DNA from: Prunella strophiata
Taxonomy: Eukaryota; Chordata; Aves; Passeriformes; Prunellidae
NCBI GenBank assembly: GCA_036583965.1
Contig: JAZBQD010000027.1
Location: 23,195,001 to 23,259,000, forward strand
Direction of reading: 5' to 3'
DNA: 64,000 bases
Below, one piece after another: positions 36,291-50,600 of the stretch; the stretch's first letter is position 1, and the number at the start of each line of letters is the position of its first letter. A model generated the notes under the pieces. It searched no databases and had not been told where the DNA came from. It was given only the letters and a program-made list of their open reading frames with translations. The translations under genes were made by a program, and so were the position numbers.

Positions 36291-37829
36291 TCTTATTGAT
36301 GAAAATGGCTTTCTTCACCTCAAAGGCCACAAAGGCTTTACTCTCACTCAACTGTTCTTCAAAGAAAATAAGATCTGCTCCTGTGTCTATCACTAATTAT
36401 CATGTACTGGGCATTTTTCATTTAAAACTGCATGCAGCTGGACATGAAGTATAAAATCCATATGAGCACTAGCAAGTGTTAGTACTCAGGCATTAACTGT
36501 TCACTGGGACACCTACATGCACAAATGAAATGTGTGAGCAAAACCAGAGAAGGGGACAGACACCAAAGAACAGCCTGACTCCAGTTAGTGCCACTAATGC
36601 TGAAGACAAGGGGCAACTGGTGCAATAAACCTCTGCTCAAAAAATGTCAGACACCAGAATGCACTTGCTGAACTCCAATTCACAGTGAAAAAGAACCTTG
36701 GGAAAGAAAAAAGCTTGCTAAAGGAATGTAGAAATCAGCATACATTGATCTAAGGCAGAGGACAAGTGTTAAGAAAAAGATTATTAAATCTACAGGATGT
36801 TTTGAGAAAGGTATTTTCCATTTTATTGTAGAAAAAGAAACAAGACTGTATTATTCAAAACTCTTACTGGAAACCTCAGCTCCAACACTGTTGGTAGAGA
36901 TGTAAAATGAGAATGCAAAAGTAGTAACACAAGGCTCACTTTTGCTTTTCAATAAAAAATTGAATTACCAGGAAAGGTCATTACCATCAACTATTTAGAG
37001 ACTATCACAGAACCAGAGCAGTGCTACAATACTAAAGACTATAGGAAAATAAACTTACTGCCTTTACCACTGCATTAATATTCATATTTTCTTTTAAAAT
37101 TTCAAAATAAGGATTTTGACATGGATATCAAATATTGTTATCTACTGTGGCACATGACAGAGCTTTTCATTTAGGCTGAGTTGTTTGAGTTTGATGTGTT
37201 TTTTAAAACTCCCCTTGCCTAATTTTATCTGAGTCAAATAAATATAGATGAACTTTAATACAAAGGCAAAGGACACATCTCATCTGGTGTGACAAGCTGA
37301 ACCCCCTCCAGGGTGTCCATCTACTGAGGAAGTCATATTCTATCTTTTCCAATCCAGTTCTGAGAAGTGACAACACTCCCCAGAAGACATTCATGCACTT
37401 GAGCAGACTGTTGGTCTTGCCATGGCAAAATCTGGTCAAATGACTTTTCCTCCTGGCTTATGTGAGCCAGGACAATGTAAGCAGGTCCTGAGACTCCACT
37501 TTCACAGGGTGAGAGTCTGCCTGCTCTGCTAAGGGATTATTTGACTGTTTACTACTTTTATCTGTATCTTAATATCTCCAAACAGAAGTAAACACACTCA
37601 TGCAGGAGCATGATCACCTAACACAGTGAACCCAGCTACTACAGTTTTACAATGAATATTTATACGATTTCTCTCATCCTTCAAGATCAGCCATCAGATG
37701 TTAATGTCAGATTTCTTTTTTCTGAGTGGCAGCTTGCAAAATAACCAAGTTCCCTGTCTTCATGACCTCCAGAAAAAGAGATGCCAAAATCAGGGCCACT
37801 GTGAAGCCTCTTTGGCACTACATAGATGT
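36291..37829. other. AT-rich non-coding segment
   Basis: I see no gene, repeat or structure. One minus-strand frame at 37203-37439 has no recognisable domain. Confidence 0.6.
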
Positions 37830-37909
37830 AAAAAAACCCAACAAATAAAACCCAAACAAACAAAGAACTAGAAATAAAACCAACAATGAAAAAAAAAAAA
37901 AAAAAAAAA
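37830..37909 (+). repeat. A-rich low-complexity run with 21-base poly-A
   Basis: About 80 bases built from A runs broken by CCC and single C or T (AAACCCAAACAAACAAAG pattern), ending in a pure 21-base A tract at 37889-37909. A similar composition occurs at 896-937. It is simple sequence and probably unstable in length. Confidence 0.85.
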
Positions 37910-40900
37910 CGGCCAACAAATGGCTAGAACCACTTCTGTGTTTCATTTTGTGCTGTGTGTTTGTGGACACAGCCATACAATGCCCAGATCCATTCCCATG
38001 GACAGGAATAACTTTGTAGGCAGTGGTGGGACAAGCTCCCTCCTGTGACTGCAGAGCCTGCAGGAAGGCACTGCCCACCAGGCTGCCAAGGTGCTCCCTG
38101 GTGAGCAGGACAGGCCATGTGTTTGATGAACTGCTTTCTGTCTTTCCATGACACCTGTAGAATCTCTGATAAAGTTCCATTTTATTCTCCTCTCAGAAAA
38201 GGTGGGGCATCCTACAGAGCATCTTCCTGCACAAATCCCTTCTGCTACCTATATTGCTGCATGTATGTAACTACACAGATATTAAATGTGATGTTTCATT
38301 TTTACAGTGCTCCTTTAATGGAGCCTGAGACAACAGACAATATTTCCTGTATGTTTTGGCTTCATCCTGAGTGTATTCTGTCATTCTCAGCTCCATGTTT
38401 CTTTACCATGACTAGAACTGTCAGATGTTGCTAAAGAGCTTAGCACAGATGCATTGCCTCATGTGAGTCTGTAAAAGCTTCCTTCCTTTCAGAAAGGGGC
38501 TTCCTATACATGGTATAGAACAAACTTATGTTTAACATTGTAGTGGCATTAAAATATGTTATTACAAAAATACAAAAATTCAAGCATCATTCTATTTAAA
38601 GATCAAGTATTTTCTCAGCAGGAGAAAAACAGAATTATTTATACACTCTACAGTCTTTTTTAAATCTTCTTCCTTGATTAAATATTGTTTTATCTAGGCT
38701 TTAACTTTTGGAAACAAAAGCAACATATCCTCCTTTGCTAGACTGGAGACTGTCTTTTTAAATAGCATAACTGTATTAGCAGAATGCCTGCTGATACATG
38801 ATTCAGACCATACATTTCAAAATCACCAGCCTTGCTTTCATTTATTATCCTGACAGCTTTGCTGCTAACAAAAGACAAGTATGCAAGCTTAAAACCAGAC
38901 TGCTTCCCTGCATTAACATGGCCAAATAACAGCCCTTACTGGTGGACTGCCTATACAACCACTCACTGCACAGTCACACAGCACACTGAGTAATTAAAGC
39001 AGGGAGTTTTTCTATTTTTGCAAAGGTAGGGGGACAATGAGGCAAGTAGAATGAGCTTTATTCTAAAAATGACCTCACAGTGGTATTTCTCCTAACAGAC
39101 CACTATTTGCATTATTGATTCTTCCAAAAGTTACCAGCTGGTGGTCACCTTGACTAAATGTCAGCCTCCTTAAAATGTCATTTACAAAGGGGCCTGGCTT
39201 TCAATTATGTGTGCAGATGAACAAAAGGTTCATGGAATCATCTGAAGTAAATCACGACCCTAACTTATCTCTGGCTGGTGTCATTATATCAATCCAGTGG
39301 GCTTTAGTATCAGGACAATAGACAGGAGCTCATATTTGCCTTACGTGTCTAATGTAAAGATTCCTCATGGGTGTAGCAGAGATTTAGAGCTCAGAGAGAG
39401 CCAGAACTCAGCAGAGAAGCAGCAAGGCTCAGGTTCTGTCCCAGTTCTAGCACAAGCCACCACCAAGCTGTGCCTCAGTATCCAGGAGGAGTCACTCCCT
39501 GTCCTTCCCACCTGACCCAGCTGGACTCCCATCTTCCCTTCAGCCAAATAAATTCCTGTCTCCTGCTGTTCCCTGGAACCTGGGCCTGAGAGCCCTTCTG
39601 TTCTTTGGAACTGCACAACACTGCTGGAGGATGGTCAGATTAGCATTTCTGCAATGTCTCCAAACTGGGAAACTCTAAAATATAGTATTTGTCTTGCTTC
39701 ATTACTTGATTAGTATTAGTAAGGCACATTCTCTCTCACAAGTTTACATAACTGCTTAGAAAATTCAGCTGTCTGCAACCTAATTTTCTGGGAGAGTGAG
39801 AATCCTATAAATACCTATTCTTTTCAGTAAAACAAAGAACAAATCATTATTTATTCACTGAACATGGACAATTTTCTCAGCTACTTTTAGCTTAGCACAT
39901 TGCAGACAACTTGCAAGACTCAAGTTAGAAAGATCTGGGGCCAGAGTATGATCACTTCAGAGGTGTAAAGGGGTCTGAAATCATCCTGCATGGCAGGTGG
40001 GAGTCCTCCAGTCAGACACTGTGGGAGCAGACAGCATCCAGCACAGGGGTGATTCACCAGCTCTGAGAAAGCCAGGAGCTGAGGGCAGCACAGCCACCTC
40101 CACCCCACACAACTTGGCATAGCCCTAGGACTGCTCAAAATAATGACAGAACACCAATAGGTTGAGGTGAAAGAACTTACAGCTTAGAGCCTAAAACAAG
40201 CTTACAGTCTAAAATATTCACTTTCACCATGCTTTTGGGTAACTGGACTCTTAACAGATTTCTGCTATCAGACACATTTTAATTCCTATATGTTGTGTCC
40301 AAATATTTGACTCTTATGAACTCTTTCCAAAGCTAGCAATTTAAAAAAATTAGTCTGAAAACAAAAAATTTAACTGCTATGCTTTTGCTACACAGTCACC
40401 TGCTGCTGCACAATCACCTTCTGATCTAACTCCTTGCTGGTGTGCCCTTCCTGGTGCAGGAAGAAGTGTATTCCTCATTTACCCTTGGAAGGTTGACCTT
40501 GGTGTCTTCTGGAATTTCCAGTGTTATATTAAAAACAGCTTGGCTAATGCCCTGTCTGGTCCTCATTAAATTTTTGCAGTATTCTTAGTTACCATGGAGC
40601 CTACAGTCCATGCACATCTTGTTTATTATCTAATTTATTGCCATTTAAATTTAAAATAGTTCAATGACCAAAAACTGAAGTTTACAAAGTTTGAGACTTG
40701 GATTCAGGATTTTGATTCACACCCACTATTAGTAAACAATAATGTCTCCCTTTAAATAAAAATTTTGCTGTCCTTTTTGATGTAAGAACTAAGTTTTTAA
40801 CAAGACAAAACACTGCAACAGAAACGTGTAAAGCAAGGTTCAGCCACAGTAATAGTATGGTTTTTCTGACATTACTGCATTTTTCCCACTCTAATTTGGG

Positions 40901-43900
40901 ATTAAAAGAATGAATAGGCTTGAATAAAGGAGGCAATGCATCGGGGAAAAATATTCCTGAAGTGATATTACAAAACCAAACAAAACAATGGAGGACATCT
41001 AGTATGAACGAAGCAACAGAAAGAAAAGCAGGAGGATATGCTTTTGTAGAATACTCCTGGATAAATCTCTTTAATGTACGGTTTTTAAAGGGGAAAAAAA
41101 ACCATGTCTTCCTTGAAGCAATACACCACCACTGCACTGCCTGGATCTTTCACTGAAGCCTGCAACACTACCCAATATAAAGAGCAAACAACTAAATCAT
41201 TGCAAAGCCACTGTTCCAAAACAGGGGAAAAAAGCTGTGAAGTCTCACCACAGAACTTGGAAGAATCACCTCAATCTCAGATGATTATTCCCATGTACTT
41301 TTTCTTCCATTTACCTGAACACAGCGTTCCAGTAGTTACAGTGTACCTGTGGCAGCACAAGAGATCTTTCCCTCCATTCCCAGCAAAATTTGAGTTAATG
41401 TGCTATACTAACAGAGTAAAATGTTTCTGTGTCTTCCAGCAGCAGTTAGAGTTAAAGCTATAATTTAAGGACTTAAACTCAGCAGAGCAGCACATCCTTG
41501 AGTGTTTCTCTTGAGCAAATGCACTCTGCTGAAATACTCTCCTTGAGTGAGAGAAAAGCACAAACTCATTTCATGTCAGAAGGAATCCAAACTTCTCAGC
41601 TTTCTTCAGTTGACACAGATTTCTAATAAAATTGGTGTCCACTCAGCTCCTGCCTTGCCCCTTGAAGCACTTCAGTTTTAGCTTTTTTTTTTTTCCACTA
41701 TTCTTTATTCTATGTAAATAAAACCTTATTTCCCTTTATTTGAGGATGACTCAGATAACCATCCAAAGTTAAAAATATAGCATTACAGTGCTTTTTGTCT
41801 GGGGCTTTTTTGGTGGTTGGAGAGTTTCTGCAGCTGTGTCACATTCAAAACTCAGTTGTTTGTTCTGCCCCAATGAAAGACAATTTAAAATAGATGACTC
41901 TCAAATTTGGATTCATTTAAATTCTATACAGAATGTAGTTCGACAAGATTGCAGTTCTTTTTTGGCACACTTTTCAAAGCTATTCTAGTAACAGAGTTTA
42001 CTCAATAAGAAGCAATAACTTTACACAATTATTAGGGAAAACAAATATCAGATAAAACTTGCTTTTGAAAATTGTCTCCATATAATCAGGAAATAAATTC
42101 TGTGTATACAAATAATTTTGAATTCTGACATCATGTAGTTAGAAGAACCACTGTCAAACAGGAAAAATACCCTAGTGGGAGACATTCCTGAAAGAAAAGT
42201 ATTTTTTTGTTCTTAAAAGTTTAAAAAAATATATATTTCAGAAAGGATTGATATAAAGATCCAAGTACAGAAAGGTCATACCTCAATGAATACATTATTT
42301 TACCAGCTCTACAGCTTTGTTAGTCCAACATAATCCTAAGAGTAAAGTTTATTAGTTGTTTACAGACATTCTCTGAAAATAGCTCAGGTCCAAACAGCTT
42401 TTATCCATCATCCAAACCAATACTAAATCTAATTCAAGTAACCTCAAAGCAAGAGTTTATTACTCAATTTGTGCAGATATATTGGAAATTATTAGAAGCC
42501 ACAACTTCTGATATATAGAGATATGCCTGAAAGAATTCACTTTACTCAAGCCCTTGCCCTTAAAGCACTCCTCTCACCAAAGAAAACCCCAAACAACATT
42601 ATAATCTGAGGAAATAAACCAAAATCACATACTTTTTGTTTTAAATAGACAGGAACCATTTTTCAGCTTGCCTTGCTGCAGGGCTTTTTGATGAAGACCT
42701 TCTGACAATGTATCAGAACTCAAGACCTATGGTGCCATTTTGGAGAGCCTGTGTTTAACATCACACCTGGCATGGCTGTGAGGATATAATTTTCCATGCA
42801 ATTGTGTTGCCACAATGTTATTGGGGTTTGTGTTTTAGAAAGGATTTTTGGACTTCTAAGAGAACACGGGGGGGACACAATTGACCTGCCTGCTATCTGG
42901 AGACTGCAGAGGGGTTAGCTGGCCAGGAAACCCTGGTGAGAAACATTTCTAGGAAGCTGACCTGCTGTGTCTTACCAGATTGAGGCTTACAGTGGAGAGA
43001 ACCATTAGAAAGCTTCTTTTCTTCCCTAGCTCCTTACAAATACTTTTATGTTCAATTAGACTCAGAATTACACAATTAATGTTCCAGCACTGGTTTGTCA
43101 ATTGGAAAATAACCACAAGCTGCAGGGTGTTACGGTATGGCTGCAAAAATCCTGGAAAACTGATTGTAAATGAGTTCATGAGCTGTAAACATCCCAGGGG
43201 CTCCAAGACACCCTGAACCTTAAAACTTTCTAAACAGATTAAAAACCTTAAAGCTGTCTGCTGTCTTTTCCCCATCCACTACTCTTCACACAGACTTGAA
43301 AACCAAATCATGTACTTGCCATTAGTGATAAAAAAATACCACAGAATATTTGATCAGATCCCAGCTCAAAACTCACTGCAGTCATTGGAAATTTTCCTGC
43401 TGCCTTCTGTAGGTACAAAATTAAGAGACAATGCCAAATGCTGAGTTTCAGCACGACAGGAACTTCCAGCCAGCAATACATACAGAAAAACCACACTCTG
43501 AAAGGCTAAACCCATCCAGGAAATTACTTCTTGGGTAATTATCTTTACTTTTATGCAGAAGGGGGCTGTCAGCATCTGATCACTGTAGTCAGTTCAAGCT
43601 CATTTACAGGTGCTAATCAGAGCAGATTCAATCTCACCTTTTATAGCTTATTAAATCTTTGAAGGCTTCTTTATAAAAAGTGCTTCCTTGCAAAGAACTC
43701 AGTACATTCAATTCCAGTTCATTCAGTAGAAACTGAATGGGTTTAGCAACCTTCAGGAGTCAGTAGTTTCTTAGATTTTAAAGCCAGAATAGACCCTTGT
43801 GACCACTTAGTCAGGCTTCTGCATGCAATTTCACTGCAGTCCTGAGAGAAGCACCTCGAATGCAGGCAATTACTGACAGAATGAGAAGCAGCTGCCCAAG

Positions 43901-44369
43901 GCAAGCAGCTGGGTGGGTCTTTGGTCATATTTTTTTCCCAAAGTTTGCTACCTAGAAAATATTTTCAGTAATGCTGCAGGGGAGGAGGGTGTGCATGTGT
44001 GAGTGTGGGAGGTTTTTTGGGTTTTTTTTTAACACTAGTTGCTTGTGACAGAAGTAAAAATAAAATGCAGTAACACTTAGCTGATTTATGGACACAACTG
44101 CTTAACTGAATGCTTATGATGAAGATCTGAAATTTACCTTGCATTCCATGGGGGTCACTAATGAAGTCTGGGTTAGGGTGTTTTTTAGCTGTGATGTAAA
44201 ACCAGTTAGAAGCAGCCACACAGAATAATGGTAGAGAAGGATCAGCAAACTGGTTTAACTGCATTTAAACTGCTGCTGGATTACTCCTAAAATTTTTGAA
44301 TGCACTAATCAATATTAAGTACCTTGTCTGGAGGAAAGCTACTCAATTCAAAACCTACCAATCAATTCA
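37910..44369. other. mostly AT-rich non-coding segment
   Basis: No gene is recognised. GC-richer patches lie at about 37925-38130, 39400-39610 and 39985-40110. Frames of 100-151 codons occur here, the largest on the minus strand at 40682-41137, which encodes a Phe/Leu/Ile-rich peptide interspersed with Lys. That is the usual appearance of a chance frame in AT-rich DNA. A run of GGGGGG at about 42869 and a T-rich run at about 44022 are the only simple-sequence notes. Confidence 0.55.
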
Positions 44370-44665
44370 CTATCAAAGCAGTTTGATTTATTAGCAGCAC
44401 AATCAGCAGCACAGGCAGGAAATGTCCAGAATCAATACCAGCAATCACACACATAAACCTCAACTTTACAAGGTATTAACACACACCTACTAATTTTCTA
44501 AGCACTCTTCAAGAACTAATCCCCAAAAGCTGCAACCCCTCAAGTTATAAGCAGTTATGGGGCATTCCCCCACTCTTGCAGAGGTGCAGGTTCCCTATTC
44601 CCACACATTCCTGGGAGCTGTGGGTGCTGCAGCTTTGCTGCTGCTGCTCCCTACAACCCCTGACC
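44370..44665 (-). other. possible degenerate interspersed repeat
   Basis: This block is compositionally distinct: AAT-containing at its left, becoming C- and G-rich at 44560-44660 with a GCTGCTGCT run. Read on the minus strand, it has GC-rich sequence upstream of an AATAAA near the left end, the arrangement of many LTRs. I find no clear TG...CA ends, no target duplication and no internal retroviral coding sequence. The call is tentative. Confidence 0.15.
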
Positions 44666-47600
44666 CCCAGGCAGGTGAGAAAGCCAAAAAAGTAAAGATT
44701 TAAAAACTCTCAGTAAGAATCTCTTAGCAAGTCTTTACACACATCAAGGACAGCAATCTCCCACTGATTCTGCATTCCAGCAATACACCAAGGTAAGAAA
44801 GTCATAGGAATAGTTTGAGATTATTATTATTACAGGAACATCACTGTAAGTATAAAACATTCAGGCAATATAATAAGATAATATTTCATTCACCAGTGGC
44901 ATTTTCAAATTAAAATGGGTATTTTTGAAAATACAAGAGTTGCTGTAAGGTATCAGGCTCAGTTAGATTCTGTCAATGTAGAGAGAGCACTGAAGAAAAA
45001 GAAACTAAATAAATACTACAATAACATGAGCCCTGTATTTGTTGAAATGGCAGTGAATCAAACTAATCAGATTTTTTCCAATGACCTTTCCAAATAGATG
45101 TGTAAAATTTCTGAGGCACAAAAACTGGTATTGCTCATCACATCATCTTACAATATTATGTATGGCAGTACTATAAGCTGACAAGCACTAATAACAACTA
45201 AGTTTTTGGGTCTTTTATCCTGTTCATATTCTCAATGGAATGACCACCTGTTATCTGATATAAGCATACTCTCTTAAATACCAGTACAAACAGAGGAAGA
45301 ATTTTCTCAGTGTCTACAAATTTGGCAGAATTCCTTCATCATCGTCCTCCTAAACTGCTAAAACTCTCTTTGTGACTGTGAGATAAAATGAAAACTATTG
45401 TCATTTTTAGGTAGTAGAGAATAGTTTTAATATTTAAACTTAAAAGAGCTGTGTAATTACCAATGCCAGTGAGTCATGTTCTTTCACAGCAAGATATTTT
45501 CATTCATTTTATGGAAAAAAATTTGCAGAGGCACCACAACTGAATTTTATGCAATTTCTGACAATAAAATGTGTTTGGGTTATTGCTGTATGAATAAACC
45601 ATTTCCCAGAGAAAGCAATATAGTTTCTAAAACATATTGCACAAACTCACCAGCTAACACCCCAGAGGAAAACCATCATTAAAAAAGCAATTTGGTAAGT
45701 CTGATTCCAAGAATTCTACCAGAAGTGCATCATCTAAAGAGAATTACTGAAGTCAGTTCTATGATGCAAAGATTGAAATAAAAGCAAAAATCAATACCAA
45801 AATAAACACAGGAAAAAACAAAAGAGGTACTGAAGAAATAAATCTGGTAACACTAATACTTCACAGAGAGCATGCTGTATATTTCTATGTATTGGTATTT
45901 TACATTGCATACATTAAAAAATAGATGTTTTTATTAGTCTGAAAAGGCAGCTGAGTGTTTCATTGCCACCAATGCTTCCAGATCAATGTGCACAAGTAGA
46001 GAGAACAGATCTGGATATGGCAGAACTCTGCCCCAGGGGGCACTGACAGCCCACCCACTTCTGAGAGAGGGAATCTGTGCTTCCTTTTCATATATGCACA
46101 GCTACCCCAAAGTTTCACTGCTTTTTCACATGATGGGGAACCTGTTTTTCCCAAAACAGTCAGGAGACTGGGAGAACCGTTCTTTGTGGTCAGAAATTTT
46201 ATAAATTACAATAAATCACAACCATGCCATTTCAAGGTCCGTGGAATTTTCTGAATATTCTGTGGAGGTCTGGCTCCTATTCAGATGAGATTAGCTTTCT
46301 TAGAAGATAAAACACCTAAAAATTCAGATTTTAAATCCTTTCTACCTTCTAATTGTGTGTGCATATAATGGTAGTAATATAATTTAAAATAATGACTTTG
46401 GGAATGATAGAAAGCTCATGACTGGAGATCACAATTAGAGACTAGTATATCCAATAATTTTCTTTTTATTAAGTACATAATAAATACCGTCTTTTAAGGC
46501 TTCACAGCAGGAGCTCTGGTTTAGACAATGTTTTTGGTTCCAGAATTTAATTAAGGATTTAAAACTCATTCTATTTTGCAAGAAAGACTGATGTGAAGAC
46601 TGTAGAAATACATCTGGAGGTGTTCTGAGTGCCTTTAAGGAGTTTTATGCTCAAGAATCCAAATGAAAATAAACCACAGGTTTAAAAAGCAACTGTTCCT
46701 TTCAGATTCTTATGGCACCACAAAAGAAATTTGAGTCAACCCAAATATCCAGACAAGTCCTATAGTGGCTGAAAAAAAGTTTAAGCAATTCCTGCACTCT
46801 TCTATACTCAGATTTTTCACAAATACATGATGCTTAAAATTCACATTTTCAAACTAACTTTTATACTACTGCAAGGTTAAAAACCTATTTAAAGTTACTG
46901 CTACTGTTTGTATCCTCCCTTGGTAGGCAATCCTCTGGCTCTGGAGTGCACAGGCACAATTATCTTTCCATATTCCTCATCTTCAAAGCTATGCACCTGA
47001 GCACCATGACTGAAATCTTTATTTCTAATAATACTTGAAAGGAGAATTTCTGATTAATTCTGTAAGTATCATTCTTTCACTTCCTTGATATAATCACTTA
47101 CAAATTAATTATAGGAATAGAACTGAATTAGAAATTAAACCTAGACTGGCTATTACTTCTCTTGACTGGTTCAAATACATCTTATTTTATTCCTCAACAG
47201 CCTATGTTGTGTGTAAGACACACAAGTGCTTCCTTCACCCTTCCTTTTCCAGAAAAGCAAGTTAGGTATCAAGGCACAAACCACATATGTAACACACATG
47301 GATAACTTTTGGAGATTACAAGTCTACAGATTCCACAGAAATTTGAATTTATTACAGATTTTCATGCAGAAAAAGAAGAATTAGCCATCTGAGAGCTGGA
47401 GATCCTTTTGATCACTTTATTTCTGCTCCCCATGCCTGTGCTCAAGAAAGATTTTGTACTCATTTATCTAGGAAATGAAAGGAACTTCAAAAGCACAGAC
47501 ACAATCTCCTTCAATTGAGAATATTTTTCACACATTTTGTTTGAAAGTCAAAAACTATCAATAGATTTATCTGTACAGTCTAATAAGTTCAGGTTTCAGG

Positions 47601-50600
47601 GGTGCCTTATTCCTTAAGAATTGCTGAAAGCCTCAATTTCTCATAAAACAGTGTTGAAAACAGACTGGAAAACCATATTGTGCCTTTCAGGTCTTTTTGC
47701 CACAAAGAGGAATCAACTCAGAAGTCCAAATCCCTAACAAGAATTCAAAGATCCAAAGGGAATTCTACATTTAAATTTGAAATCTACTCCCAGCAGCAAT
47801 GGTGAACTCCATGAAGGGAGGATGGGGGGAAAATAAGAATAATCCCCAAGACAAGTCCAACACAGGAGTTATTGCTGAGGCATGGGATACCCCAAGTTCC
47901 ACCTCAAGGTTTCCTATGCTGCTCTGCCTTTAAAAGAGAAAAATACTCCATGCAAATCAAGACTGATTAGTCCTTAGATAAGCTCTTAAACATGGGTCAA
48001 GTCTGTGGGTAACACCTTTTTTCTTCCCCTCATAAATGAGGTTTGAACTCTGAAGTGTAATTAGCTTCAATTGTTAATTCCAAAGTTCAGATAAATTAGA
48101 AATGAGAAGCAGTGAAATTATGATTTTCAGAGACCTGATGACTGAACCATGGGCATTGCAGCACAAGAGTCTTACAGACAATATATTATGTAAATATGTG
48201 AGCTTAGCAGGAATGTTGAACTGCTATTTCTTCCCTCCAGAAATATTAAATACTTCATCTTCTATATTAGTTAACATATGTATGATTGAAAAGACATATT
48301 TATTTTTCTAACAAAAAAGTTTATTACTGGTTATGAAGCTTGTCTACTGAAGGAAAATACAGGGGGAAAGAAGAATATTTACATACCTGATACCCCCAAA
48401 ACACAGAAAACCAAAAAATAATATGGATTTTCTGTACATTTTTTCCCCAAAACAACATCATACAAACACTCTAGATAACACATATCAGCCTCTCAGAAGT
48501 TGTTGGTTCAAGTTGCAGTTATTCATTAAATAAAGGGCACACTAGCACAAACATATCTACTTTGATAGGCTTAGATACTAGATTTAAATAAAAGCACATT
48601 ACAGTCAGAAGATAATTTGAAATCTAGTGGCACTTGACAGATTTTTTTTTTTTTCTTTTTCTTGAAATTACAGGGATACAACAAAGGCAAGCCCACTCCT
48701 TTACAAGAAGCAAGGTCACCATTTTATCTCACAGAACACTGATGGGATCACTGCCTGTATCACTCTAAAAGTAGTACTGAAGCTCAGGATTTTTGCTGGC
48801 ACCTTAAAAGCTGAAAATATAACATCAGAAGCATTTAACTCCCTGATTTCAGGTTCTGCCCAGCTTTCCATCTCCCACTATTTCATTTCTTTAAACAGAA
48901 ATCATGCCTTAGAAATGGTTTAATGGTTCCATTCTCTCAAGTAAAACCTAGTAATAGTGAAGAGAAAAAACATGAGGACAATGTACACTCCATTTACAGA
49001 CTCCAAATGAGTGTGCTTGCTAAAGCAAATACAAGAGGATGTAAAACCACCAAGTCATATAAGAATAGAAGAAGCAGTCAGTGGAAAATTACTTGAAAAC
49101 TGAAGTTCATGAAACAAGTCAAAACCACATAAAACCTGTAACACTTCAACTAAAGTTGGGTAATGAGTGCTTAATTACTTTTGTAGCTAACTGAAGTGTC
49201 TTAACAGCATTATCAACTTTCAGACCAGGTGTGGATGAAATCTTGGCATTATAGTTATGCTGCTTGAATTAAACAAAGTTCAGAATTGATTAGTTTAGCT
49301 GGTTTTACTTAAACAAGCTTTTCTTGCATGCAGTAAGAGCATCCAGCTTCTCTGACATCGTTCTCTCTTCTTTCAGTGGATGTTTTTATGCAGATTTTGG
49401 GAATCCTACATCAATAGCAGTTTGTTTCTATTTTAATAATAACAATTATGCATGTACACATATGTCAAAAATCACTGCTATTACAGAGTCATAACAAGAT
49501 CTAACAAACACTGAATCTGAGAGAAAAACATCCATTTTCTTCCTGAAAGGATGTCAAAATTGCCCACGTTTTTCCTAGCAGTTGCAAACCTCACCAAATT
49601 AGAGTTATCTTGTCAAAAAAAAGGTAATTTCTGTTCTGATTATTGTGCCCTGATTGCTGTGGATGTGCTACATACAGGGTACTTTCAAATACTTTTTGGT
49701 ATTGGGCTTTTCTGCTGGGAAGATTTTCACCAAATACTGAAATAAATACTTTTAAAAATTTAAGTAAGCTTAAATTAAGTCTGCAAGTGCACTTACAACA
49801 GAGGCAAAGAAAACTCAGTCCCTTAAGTTCCAGACAACAGGAATCTTGTGAGGAATTTTTCTGAATGTCTGTGCAGATGAGCATTCCTAAGGAGACAGGT
49901 AAGTCCCATATTAGGGGCACATATTTCAAAACTTGAATTTAGGAAACCTCTTCCTTGGAATGCTTCTTTTGTGGCAAGCGAATACACACAGGGAGAGGAG
50001 AACACTCTAACCCTTGGAATGTAAAGATGTCTATACTGGACCTTCTCTGAGCCAAAGACAGTTTTGGCAGTAATATTTGAATAAAGAAAATTTTAAAGGT
50101 ACTAATCAGCTGTAAATTATTAAAATCTGCCAATAAGAAGTATAATGAATACCCTATGAAACCAATGTAAAAAGCATTTCTTGGAATTTTATCTGAAGGA
50201 CTAATCAAGGTTAGTGGTGACAATATGGAAGTGCTCATTATTTTTTTCTCTCCTGCAAAGGATAATAATTAGTGCTTCCCAAAGAGCTCTAATTGGAACA
50301 GTGAACCTTTTTTTCTTTTCTTTGAAAAAGGGATTCTGAAATTGTCCATGTTTCACCAAAAGCAAGCGATCAGAATAAAGACAATTTTCATTTACTTGAC
50401 AAATTGGGCTTTTAACTCAACTCCCTTTTTTTTCACAATAATTAATGACTTTCGTGCTCAGTTCATCTGGAATACATCACATTAGGACAGACAGATTACA
50501 GTGAAATACAGTGAAAAGGAAGTGAACTGGGAAATTCATACCCCTATCTCCTTCCTCTGTGTGCTGCCATTAGCAAGAGTAGCCAGGCAATAGCCACGAG

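Noticed and set aside
37818..38180. 120-codon minus-strand ORF ending in a Phe/Leu-rich putative membrane segment
   Set aside because: The apparent membrane segment is the translation of the A-rich simple repeat and 21-base A tract at 37830-37909, so it is an artefact of low complexity.
40682..41137. 151-codon minus-strand ORF
   Set aside because: The peptide is a Phe/Leu/Ile/Lys-rich mixture typical of AT-rich chance frames, with hydrophobic runs but no regular membrane topology or domain. It overlaps two plus-strand frames of similar length, and I see no promoter or splice support.
49877..49898. Perfect donor CAG|GTAAGT at 49898 with an acceptor-like AG 22 bases upstream
   Set aside because: No reading frame leads into it consistently from the alternative acceptors, and perfect donors by chance are expected in 64 kb.
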